Of a stretch of 64,000 nucleotides of DNA, positions 35,933 through 46,262 are shown piece by piece. The stretch is from contig CM050656.1 in assembly GCA_027574665.1 (NCBI GenBank), forward strand, positions 16,319,501 to 16,383,500. Reading direction: 5' to 3'. The stretch comes from Rhynochetos jubatus. Taxonomy: Eukaryota > Chordata > Aves > Eurypygiformes > Rhynochetidae. The translations under genes were made by a program, and so were the position numbers. The notes below the pieces were generated by a model. That model was not told the DNA's origin, made no database searches, and saw nothing but the letters and a program-made list of their open reading frames with translations. Each line of letters starts with the position of its first letter. Position 1 is the stretch's first letter.

Positions 35933-36722
35933 TGAGAGAAATCTAATGCAATTCAGTAAGGGCAAGTGTAAAGTGCTGCATTTGGGGAGGAACAACCCCA
36001 TGGATCAGTACAGGTTGGGGGCTGTTTTGTTGGAGGGCAGCTCTGGGGAAAAGGACCTTGGAGTCCTAGTGGACAACAGGATGACCATGAGCCAACAGTG
36101 TGCCCTCGCGGCCAAGGCGGCCAGTGGCATCCTGGGGTGCATTAAGAAGAGTGTGGCCAGCAGGTCAAGGGAAGTTATCCTCCCCCTCTACTCTGTGCTG
36201 GTGAGGCATCACCTGGAGTGCTGTGTCCAGTTCTTGGCTCCTCAGTTCAAGGACAAGGAGCTACTGGAGAGGGTCCAGCGCAGGGCCACCAAGATGATGA
36301 AGGGCCTGGAGCACCTTCCATATGAGGAAAGGCTGAGAGAGCTGGGGCTGTTTAGCTTGGAGAAGAGAGGGTGAGGGGGGATCTTATCAATGCTTATAAA
36401 TATCTAAAGGGTGGGTGTCAGGAGGATGGGGCCAGTCTCTTCTCAGTGGTGTCCAGTGACAGGACAAGGGGCAATGGCCATAAACTGGAAAACAGAAGGT
36501 TCAGCCTGAACATGAGGAAAACACTTCTTCCCTGTGAGCGTGACAGAGCACTGGGACAGGCTGCCCAGAGAGGTGGGGGAGTCACCTTCTCTGGAGACTT
36601 TCAAAAGCCACCTGGACTTGTTCCTGTGTGATCTACTCTGGGCAATCCTGCTCTGGCGGGGGGTTGGACTAGATGATCTCTAGGGGTGCCTTCCAACCCC
36701 TACTACTCTGTGAATCTGTGAA
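35933..36722 (+). mobile_element. CR1 LINE, 5'-truncated, ORF2 C-terminal part and 3' UTR
   Basis: The fragment encodes the C-terminal region of the CR1 reverse transcriptase ORF: segments [53 protein letters not shown]-like, [19 protein letters not shown] and SLEKRG. Compared with the usual [16 protein letters not shown] junction, one base is missing near 36371. This shifts the frame and creates a TGA at 36372-36374; the remainder continues in another frame. The element ends in the CR1 tail GGACTAGATGATCTC and two TCTGTGAA units at 36707-36722. It is a dead, 5'-truncated copy. The opening 80 codons of the open frame upstream (35850-35932) are flanking DNA. Confidence 0.95.
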
Positions 36723-39700
36723 TACTCACAGCAAAAGCATGGCCCAAATGTACCTGTTCTTCTAAATTATGTTTAAAGCATCAGAAAAAACCTATCTTGC
36801 AACTTTATGGCTCTTGAGAGGTTTGTGGTGAAATGAGTGTAGTTAAAAATCAATAAGGGAATATATAAACCCTTTGCTTCTATGTTTACACGGGATTTTT
36901 TTCGACCAGTGGCTATCTTGGGAAACATCTAATGCCAATAAGGGAAGGGTGACTATGGTGAAGTGTTGGCTGCTGGTGTAAACTTCTTCTGGAGGTTCTT
37001 GCTTTGTGTACCTAGTCACACTGAAGGAAGCCCAAGTTACCCTTAATTAAGAATCCCTCCTTCTTTGAACCAAAATGTCCCTCAAAATTGTAACAGTCAC
37101 AGCATGCAGAATGCTTTTGTGAGGCTCCAGATTCCTTCTGGATTCACAGTCAGAGGGCATCAAAGAACATTTTTCAGGAGATCTGGTAGAGCAAGTTGTT
37201 GGCCAACTAGCTCTAGTTTCATTGTGGATTCAGGGGCTGGCAATCTCAGATATTGTGGAAACACAATGTAAGACCTTTCACTCCTCTCTGTGAGGATGGG
37301 TCCTCAGCAGGAATGAATTGAGCATCAGCGGATTTGATTCTACCTGCACAAGGATGTACTTCCTTGCTCTCTGTATAGCCAGTGCAGGGAGCAAGGGGAA
37401 TTGCCATACTCCTGCTTTCAGCCTTTCCCTTAGCACATTTACATGACATAATTGATACATTCTTGGCAGGTCTGAAATTATGCTGCAGTGATGAATATTC
37501 CTGTTTCTGGGTCAGAAGCTGTAAAATTTAGAAAATAACTTCCATATTCACAAAGCGATACATATGTTTCTTGGCACGTTAGCAACCTGCTAGAAAAACA
37601 TCCCACGCTGGCAGAGCAGGGGTTAGCTGAGAGCAGGCAATGTGCTAGCAGTCGAGAACAACCTGCAAGGAAAACAAAGAGTTAAATGTCAAATATATCA
37701 GCCTGTTTAGGAGGAGAGAAGGAGGCTGCCAGAGGTATTTGAGAGTGTGGGATTTGGGGAAGAGCAGTCAAATCCGGTATTTAAGCCCTGCAATTTACAG
37801 GCACTGCTGCAGTGGTAAGGCAGGCTGGCCATGTAAAGAGAATTACAACTAAGGCAGGTACATATTCAAAACATGAGCACAGCCTACATCCTCAGCGTAG
37901 GAATTGTCAGTATGGATGGGCAAAACCATCAATCTGCATATGCCAACCCCTTGCAATGCAGGCACACCTTAAATGCAAGGGATGAAAATCAAGATGCCTA
38001 ATGATTTAAATTTAGTGACTTGTTTCAAATATGTACTGAAAACAAGTGCTATAGTTGCTACAGAAATGCCGCTATCTCATCCAGAAATTGGAATGATTAT
38101 GGAGTGAAATGACATGTGGCTCCAGAAGTAATTACCGTATGAAAAAGTGATTTCCATTAGAAGCATGTGAGAGCCTTTGATCTAACAAAAATTTATCTTT
38201 TCTGTCCTGAAATGACCCTCTCAGTTTTAGTTCCGAGTCTAAGTAGAGTAGAATATGCAAGTTTCATGAAGGAACTATACATCTGCTGCAGAGCTTTAGG
38301 CTTTATCAGAGAAAAAGATTGGTCTTGCTACAATATTCTTAATCGATAGTTCCCAACAAATGTGTAGAAAAATGGATTAAAACCTGCTATGAGTCACTGA
38401 AACTACATCATTAAATGTGTATCGTTCTAGAACTGCTGAGCTGACTTTCTTAGAGTATAGCTCCTTTTTTAAAATCTTATACAGATCAGCAAAACAAACA
38501 AAATTTGAGGTTTTTAGATTGTGCCTTTACTGAAATATTCTAACATATCCAAAGACAAGATTTTTCATATTTGCATAAATTTGAATTTTTAACCAGTTGT
38601 GTTGAAAGAAAGAAGACAAACCACTTTTGTATGAGCAGTGATATGAGGCATTTCAGCATCAAAGGATGTTATGTAAGAAAACCAAAGGATTTCACAGAAG
38701 AAAATTAAGGCAAATTGAAGATTAGGCCTAGAATAAGAGTTGATGCTCTGAATGCTAAATAAATATATATACACATAACATATATAATCTATACTACATT
38801 AGCATGTTCTGAAATTAATGAATATGAACTTGTTAATATAACATGAGTTGTCTAAGTGGTGTGAATGAGAAGGCAAATGTCCAGTCCCTAGCCCTGATTT
38901 CTGCTATCTTCGCTTAGACATGTAATGCTAGGACTGTGGATGTGGTCCATTTAATGTTTCACAGCACTGTTGACTTACATTTGTTATGTATTTGATTATG
39001 AGAAGTGTTTGGTTATAAGCACTTATGCAAATCCGTCAGTGCTGCATGTGTATTCAGAGCACGCGCTTATTTGAGAACTAGTGTCATGCATTGCTGCACA
39101 TACATATGCAGTGCTATGTGTGTACATCTAAGATTTTGCTGGAGTATGTGCGACACCCAGCTGATCCTTGTCCACCAAATCCCAAAGGGCAGTAATGGCT
39201 ATTGGACCTTGGTGGATGCTCACGTATGGAGCCTATGCAGCATAATTTGCTAGTGAAGGGATGAGCTGTAATGCCAAGAATATGCTAAAGATGCTGCAGC
39301 ATATCTCATTTGTTAGCGATGCTGCTGCTGTCTTCTCGAGGATATCAAAATGCCTGTCAGCACCTGGATGAAAATCAGCTGACTCAGACGCAATCTAGCC
39401 AAAATGAAAATTATGACGGCTGGAACTGTTGTAACATCTTTACCTACAGCACCTCACGTTTCTATTTTTTTGTCATTGTCTGAGTGATCAAGATGGTCAG
39501 CGGCAAAAGTACCCTCTTCTTTTCCCAAGCTGAACTTCTGGTGCTGGTGTGGCCATGTCAATCTACATGCCCTTCCCTGGCAGAGTTAATTACTGGTAAC
39601 TCCCTGAACCTCTGGGTAAGTGTGTGAAGAATGCAGACTCCAGCTTTGGCAAAATGAGACAGCCCTCTTCAGTAGTAGCAGCTTCACGGCCCCCAGTGGT

Positions 39701-39969
39701 TTGCAGGTTATTTCCTCACTCTAAGTCTTGTTTCTGATCTTCAAAGCAATAAGGACCTGGCTTCTCCAGAGACTCCTTCTTTAATCATAAAAACACAGGT
39801 ACTCCTCTGAAGCAAGCAGTATCACACAGCTCAGGATGATGCAAGTGAAAAGGTAAAAATCAAGAGAAAGTCCCTCAACTGAAGTGGTCATTGATAGAAC
39901 TTCAACCTACAAAACATCAAAATAAGGGAAATGTTCCCAAAACTTTGCAGCTGGATAATCCAGCTTGTA

Positions 39970-40027
39970 CCACCGTCACGGTGGATTAGTCTGCCCGGTG
40001 TTCACGTGCAGTGTACTCCACTGCACG
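39970..40027. promoter_or_regulatory. Two small hairpins and an E-box upstream of PRKACB
   Basis: CCACCG-TCA-CGGTGG (39970-39984) and CGTGCAGTG-TACTC-CACTGCACG (40005-40027) are perfect inverted repeats. The E-box CACGTG lies at 40003-40008. A TATAAAA occurs at 40087-40093. The surrounding 39970-40330 stretch has more CpG than the intergenic background, as a shore of the PRKACB island. A distal promoter is possible but unproven. Confidence 0.3.
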
Positions 40028-40609
40028 GTCGCAGGAGATTGGAAATTTCCCTGGGGTATCTCCTTTAGTGCGTATTAGTGTACGTGTATAAAATCCCGTC
40101 GTACAGCGGGTAAGGTAATTCAGTATTAGGCTGTGACGGCGCGTGCTGCACCAGCAGGCAACCCACGGCGTCAGGAGGGGATTTTGGTAACCCCTGGAAG
40201 ATGGTAGCTGGAATGGCTGCCGCCAGAACGATTCATGCAGCCTGCAGCCTTGGGGAAAGAATGCTCGGAGGGGGTGGGTATCACATAAACTGCCCTGGCA
40301 GAACATACACGGCGTGCGATCCACAGATTAGCACTTCTGCTCTCCACTCTCCCCACTTTAAGGCACATAAAGTAGAGCCTTCTTTCTGATAAGTATTTCC
40401 TTCCAGAGCTGAAACACTCAAAAGCATTTCACATGGTAAATATATATATTTAAAGAGAGCTATCATCAACTCGAAAGTCACAATACCGTTTGAAAACGCG
40501 TAGCTGCAGCTATTTATGACATGAGTGGCAGCAAAAGGGGGAGGAAAAAAAAAAGTCCTGGCAGCCCGCTTACATTCTGTATTTTTTTCTATAGTCTGTT
40601 GAGCCACGT

Positions 40610-42120
40610 ATAAACAGTCTGTGAGCAGGCGGCAGGCGCGAGTCTCCCCGTGTCCGCTGCGGCGGGCAGGCCCGGGCAGGGCGGCCCGGCCGCCGGGGGT
40701 CCCGGGGCCGCCGGGGATGCTCGGGGGGAGGCGGCGGGCCCCGGCGCCGGGAGGGCGCAGGCACAGGGCCGCGGCGCTCTCGGCCTCCCGGGGTCACCTT
40801 GGGCACGGCGCGTCTCGCCCCCGCGCCCCGCGGGCGGGACGGCCCCCCGCGGGGCGGCGGGAGCGCTCCCCCGCCGCCGCCCTGCGAGGCCGAACGCCGA
40901 GCTGGGGGGGGGGGGTGTGCAGCGAGGCGGCCGTACCCCGGTCGCGGCGGCAGACGCGGAGGCCGAGGGCAGCCCGCCCGCCCCCGCCCTCGGTGAGCCG
41001 CTGCTGGCGCGGGCGGCTGCCGCCCAGGGCTCCCGCCGCTCAGTCCTTGGGGGCCGGGCGGCTGGGGCGGCGCCCCCTGCTCCCAGGCGGCGGCGGCCGG
41101 GGCCGCGGACAGCAGCGTCCCGCGCCCCGCGCGCCCCCGGCGGGCGGCGTAGCGGGGAGGAGGCGCCGCCCCGGCCGTCATTTCCGCCGTGTGTCGGGGT
41201 GGGGGAGGGGGGCAGAGCGCTCGCCTCCTCCTCCGCGGCGGCCGGAGACACAGAGACCCGGTGCGGGGCGAGGGGAGCCAGCCGCCGCCGCGCCCGCGGG
41301 CCGCGCCGCCCCGCCAGCCGAGCCCTGCCCCCGCCCGCTGCAGCCGCCCGGCATCCTTCCCGCCCCCCGCCCCCCCCCCCCCGCCCCGCGCCGCCCCGGC
41401 CCGGCCATGGGGAACGCAGCCACCGCCAAGAAGGGCAACGAGATCGAGAGCGGTGAGTGAGGCCGATTCGCCGCCGCCCCCCGCCCGGCGCCTGGCTCCG
41501 CTCCCCGAGGAGGGGCCGGCGGGCCGGGCCCAGCGCGCCCGCCCCGCGCCGCAGGCCCCGCGGCCTAGCGGCTGGAGGCGCCGAGCCCCCCCCCCGCCCC
41601 TGGCGGGCCCGGCCGCTCGCCGTCCCCCGGCTCGGCACGGCCTACTCGTCTCGGCGGGGAGCCCGCCCCGGCCAGCCGCCCTCCCTCCCGCCCGCGTCGG
41701 GGTTTAGCGTCTCGGGAAATCAGCGGCGTAAACCCGCCTGCGGTCGCCGGGCCGAGGCCGCCGCCGGGCCGCGTCCGGCTGTCCCGCAGCAGGTGTCCGT
41801 CCCCGACGCAGGAGGAGCCGCCGGCGGGGCCGGGGCGGCGGCGGGCAGGTGTCAGCGCCTCCGCCAGCCTCCCTCCTCGCCCCGGCCGGCCCGCTTTCCC
41901 CACCCCCGAACACACCCTTGCCGGCGGGGGAGGCCGCCCGTCGCGCCGCGCTCCGTCTGCGGCGGGAGGGCTTTCGCCCCGCCGCGGGGAATGTAGGTCA
42001 GAGCCGCCCGGATCGTGCAGCCCCGGTGACCCCGCGGCCTTGCCCGCTCCCCGCGGCACAGCCCCAGCCCCGCGCCGTGTTTACATCGCTCGGGAGCGCG
42101 CCGGGAGAGCGCTCGGTGCA
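40610..42120 (+). promoter_or_regulatory. PRKACB: CpG island, PRKACB promoter and first exon
   Basis: About 1.5 kb of very CpG-rich DNA surrounds the PRKACB start codon. It contains a 12-G run (40904-40915), a 12-C run (41371-41382) and many GGGCGG/CCGCCC boxes. No TATA box lies within 100 bases of the start codon, as expected for a housekeeping-type promoter. The transcription start cannot be fixed. All long open frames on both strands here result from stop-codon scarcity, except that one is continuous with the PRKACB frame (see findings). Confidence 0.9.
41407..41452 (+). CDS. PRKACB: PRKACB first coding exon (C-beta-1 N terminus)
   Basis: PRKACB is the beta catalytic subunit of cAMP-dependent protein kinase, the Ser/Thr kinase freed from its regulatory dimer when cAMP binds. 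This exon encodes MGNAATAKKGNEIES plus one base of the next codon and ends AGCG|GTGAGT, a strong donor in phase 1. Human C-beta-1 starts MGNAATAKKGSEVES and is spliced at the same place before VKEFLAKAKEDF. Gly2 is the N-myristoylation site and Asn3 the known deamidation position; the exon ends at the start of the A helix. The start lies in a good context (G at -3, G at +4). The kinase core and all catalytic motifs lie beyond the window. The Ser after KKG in mammals is Asn here. Confidence 0.97.
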
Positions 42121-42273
42121 GGCGTTGCTCTCCATCCTTGGGCAAAATGGAAGACAAAAGCGTTGATCTCAACTTGCCATCGCGGGGTGCTTTTTGCTGT
42201 TTTGGTTTCTTTTTTTTTCCTAAAGTATTTCAGCATAATCTTTGAATAATATAAAGCCCATTCAGTTGTTGTT

Positions 42274-42285
42274 GGGGGGGGGGGG
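42274..42285 (+). repeat. 12-G run
   Basis: Twelve consecutive G after a GTTGTTGTT stretch, just inside PRKACB intron 1. Simple repeat. Confidence 0.9.
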
Positions 42286-42716
42286 AACCACCAAAACAAA
42301 ACGAGACAATTGTTAGTAAGTTAACTTCCTTACTTCGCTTCTAGTGGAAAACTTGGGGTATGTGTGTGATGGATAAGAGAAAAGACGTAGAGAGCAGCCA
42401 GTTGTGCAAGCTCAGTGTTCCTACAATACCCTTTGTTACTGGAAATTCCATGGGCGTTATTCAAATGGCAAGAAGTTTAAACATCGAAGTTGCTTTTTGG
42501 GGTTGTTTTTGCAGTTTGTTTACTTTCCGCGTGTTTACTACTGAGGTCGGGGGTAGAACTGGGTAACCCGATTTGCATAGGCCGGTGCCTGCCCACGCAG
42601 CATTCCTCTGGCTCCAGGGGATCTGCATGGGTGTCTCCAGCTGTGGGACCCAGGGGTCAGCTTCACCTGCCCAGTTCTGCTGTATGGTTTTGCCTTTCAG
42701 TTCTTGTGTCTTATCT

Positions 42717-42736
42717 CATTATTATTATTATTATTA
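42717..42736. repeat. (ATT)n microsatellite
   Basis: Nearly seven perfect ATT units followed by ATATC. Potentially polymorphic. Confidence 0.9.
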
Positions 42737-43550
42737 TATCTTTCACAATTCAAATTTTAAGAGTATGTGACCATTATTGTTCAGTGGTTTTACTTTATTT
42801 AGCTGAATGCATTATGTTTTGATAGGAAGTGCATTAGCCTACCTATAAAGATAATGTGTGAAGAGAGAGATGGTGGATTGCTTGGAGTACTTCAGATGAA
42901 AAACCACTGCATTTTGTATTTCATAGTAACTGTATTGCTATTAGTCTGTGCAGTTACAAAACACTACAGCACAGAGTGTAGTCCGTCCATTTTAATTAAT
43001 TCTTTTCTCATATTACCAAATACAGTGATTTTTAAGTTATAGAAGGAGTTTGCTTCAGAACTCCTCTCTCTCCCTTTGTTTAAAAATTTAAAAATTAAAT
43101 GCTGCTGTACCCTTTGAGCTCAGTTGTTTAATTACTCAGTATATTTAGCAGCAAAAAGCTGTGTAATGATACAACTTCTGTAACTAGGAGGAGAAATTGA
43201 TCATCATTGACAAACTGCTGGGAAAGACCAGGATTCACTTACCATAGAGGTTCAATAGTACATGAATACTATACACATAATTTATTATTAGAAGCAACGT
43301 TTAGTTTACTGGCCCTGGAAGTTGACATATAATCTATTCATACGATACATGGTAACTAAAAACTAAAGAAGCATAAAATGTGATGGAGCTTTAATATTTC
43401 AGATACATATTCACACTGTTGAGCCAGTTTTCCTGGTTTGTGTGTTAAGTGTCCTTAGTAACATATTCCAAACTTCATGGCACAGAAAACAAAGTTGTTT
43501 GAAGTGGTAACAAGAAGAATATCCAGCTTTTACTTGTAAAAGTGATGTCG

Positions 43551-43599
43551 TGCCCTTGATCCACACATGGAGCGTATGGTATTGTGTGGATCAAGGGCA
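43551..43599. repeat. Perfect inverted repeat, 17-bp arms and 15-base loop
   Basis: TGCCCTTGATCCACACA at 43551-43567 is exactly repeated in inverse at 43583-43599, with a 15-base loop between. As RNA the stem gains a G-U pair (43550/43600) and a C-G pair (43549/43601). The arms are not AT-rich, so chance is unlikely. It could be a small transposon remnant, a microRNA-like hairpin or a regulatory dyad. I cannot assign it. Confidence 0.9.
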
Positions 43600-46237
43600 T
43601 GTTAAGGTCCCTGAAAGAACAATGAAGGGTAGCACTGATAACTGTACGTACTAGTTGATGAAGTGTAATTTGAGACTTCGTTCACTATCTGTGGTCAGCA
43701 CAGTAAATGCTGTTCACCTCACTGTGGCTCTTGTGTTCTTGTTTATTTTAGCTTTTCATGTAGATTCAAATATCTTCAGTGCTTGGTTCTTCACTCAGGC
43801 TGCCAAGAGGAATAAAGCCAGTTGTATGTGAGCACCAGTAGTAGAATGAAGCAAGTGCACAGAGCATTTCTAGTCAGAAGTTGCAGGTGAATGAGATTGG
43901 AATGCTGGTTAAGTTTATTAAGCTTAGCCACCGAAAAAGTGAACCAGGCTTGCATAGCAGGGAGGGCAAGATGCACGTGTGTATATACAGAAGATGGAAA
44001 GCTACAGTCTAGTCTGCTAGGGTTTTTGTTCTATACCCTTCTGATCCAGGTTCTCCTAATACGCAGCGTGGATTTTGATTTGGAGGACCAAAATGAAAAG
44101 TGATCGTTTACTAAAGAGAAGCTTAAGGGCTCGGTGCCCATTTTAAACTCTGTTTTAAATTGGTTCATGGCTTTCCACAGGACACAGCAGCCTGTGAATT
44201 CTGAGGGTCTTTTAGAATCCTAAGTATTTTTCATCTGAAATCTAAAGAGACAGAGTTGTCCGTTGTTTTAGAAGTTTCTCTTAATTTTGCTCCTTCATTC
44301 TGATGTTCATTTAATTAGTCATTGTGTTGTTTGGAGTGGTGGTTTCAGCTACTCAATTTACAGTAGTTGAGAAAACTCATAGGTTGCAAAAGAAAAAAGT
44401 GTCAACATGTGGTTAATTACCTTTTTTAAAAAAGGCTATAGGAAGTCTGCCTTAACTTGTTGATATTAACTAGGAAAATGTTAGCCTTATTAATATTTAT
44501 TGTCTTGGAGTCGTTTGTTAAAGTAGAACGTAACATGAAAGAAAAACGTAACTACAACACATCTCTGAGTTCAAAAAAGGTCACATAGTATTTTTTTTTT
44601 AATCCAGTAAGTGTATCTGTTACTTTCAAGATCATTATTGATTTTATATGAAACAGGAATGTTTTAACTTTACTAGGACTATTTTCTAAACAGTAAAGAG
44701 TATCAGCCCTGCAGATTGTAAAATTTTTAGCAAGTTTGATGATTTTTTTCTTCAGATAACTTGATAATACAGATTTTTGAAGTATTTTCTGTGTATAGCC
44801 CTGAATTATTTGCCCCTTTAGATATGCAAGGTAATGTCATACATGACAGCAAGAAATATGTTTAAATATTAATAGAAATCTCGCTTGGTATTTTGTTTGA
44901 GGATTTTTTCCTAGATTCAAGAATACTTAGCTGTGATACTGTCTCTTTTTAATCACCAAACTGGATTAGAGACCAGGTGATTAGAATATACTCTCTGGTG
45001 ACTGGAAGATTTGTGTGCTTTCTCTTCTCCCAGTAGATCTTGAAACCACGTGGGTTTGGCTTCTGAGTTGCATTAGCCAGGATTCAAATGGTCCTTGCTG
45101 CTTTTTCTGTAGCAGTGTGTGCTAGTAAATTGCTCTTAAAATGTATGTTTAAAATTAAACTATGTATGATTTTCAGAACATAATTCTGCACACGTACTTT
45201 CTTGCCAAATCTCCAGCTTCCAGTGCATGAGGAATTTAGTAAGCTAACATGACTTTACTGACTTTGACTTCTGTGGTCTTGAAATAGCCAAGTACGGCGT
45301 GTGTGATGTGTATTCTGCATGTGAGTTTTATGTTCATTCACTCCTCCTCCTCAGCGTGTTCCCACTACAGTATCTTCAGTATGATAAGAGTTCCTATTAT
45401 AGTCAATTCTTCTCTTTTTAACTCTTATAATTATTCTGTAAGTAGTGCGCCTCTGAAATGTGCTTGACAGGAAGATGCAGCCTTCTTAATTTGCCTTTGC
45501 CAGTAGATTTTAACCACCTCGCGGGGCATTTATTAGAACTGAGATTTTTTTTTCTTATTTTTTCTTGTGCATTCTGGGCTGGGTGATTCTGCTGTATTTA
45601 CTCATTGTGGACCGAAAGAGACCAGAAGTTTGTTTGTTGTAAAGACTGGATGAGGCAAAGCTCTGTCATTCCTGACCTTGCTTAGATTAAAATTGGTGAA
45701 GTAGGGGTGAAAAGCTCCTTGTCCATTACTATTCCAAGCTTGCTGATTGCCTGTCACTTTTCCAGAGACCCTTGTTGCAGTGTTTTTGATCTGAGAGTAG
45801 TTTTCTTCAACAGCTGTTGTCTTTTTTTTCTCTTTTGCTCGTGTTTATGCTCTCTCATTTTGAAATGGATAGCTTTGGGAGCCTTTTTACACATGGGGGA
45901 ACATCATCTATATTATGTATTGTATAAAGAGTAATTAGCAATATATGTTCCAGTGATGCCGTAATGGACTCTACAGATAACAGCTCTAAACAATGTATTT
46001 AAAGCTTTTTCCTTATACTTTTGGGCTTGTATTGTCTCGTTATTGGTCAGTTAGGTTTCAGCAATATGTCATTCAGTCCCCTGAAAATAAGAAGTAGTTA
46101 TAAATACCTGTTGAAGAAGTATCTAAACATTCCTTTCCTGTAACCACCAGTGTAAGGCTACCGGTATACACCATCTGAAAATTCTGCTAAAGTTCAAAAC
46201 AAAATGCTTATTCACAACTTGGCCTACCAAAGCGAGA

Positions 46238-46262
46238 GGCTGTCATTCAGTAAATGATAGCC
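46238..46262. repeat. Imperfect 10-bp inverted repeat
   Basis: GGCTGTCATT and AATGATAGCC are separated by CAGTA. One pair is G-T in RNA. Minor feature of unknown meaning. Confidence 0.6.

Larger units (their letters stand above)
22831..40609. other. Intergenic region between divergent TTLL7 and PRKACB
   Basis: About 17.8 kb of AT-rich sequence with no recognisable gene. It contains a moderately G+C-rich old repeat (about 27190-27640), the CTCTC satellite, the long G run, two unexplained open frames near 33 kb and a CR1 fragment, each listed separately. I see nothing in 22831-27190, 27640-30713, 33710-35932 or 36723-39960. If the TTLL7 start is elsewhere, part of this could be TTLL7 intron. 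Confidence 0.6.

Noticed and set aside
40570-42172. Long minus-strand open frames (up to 349 codons) in the PRKACB island
   Set aside because: They overlap similar frames on the other strand and contain only low-complexity Gly/Arg/Pro/Ala sequence typical of CpG islands.
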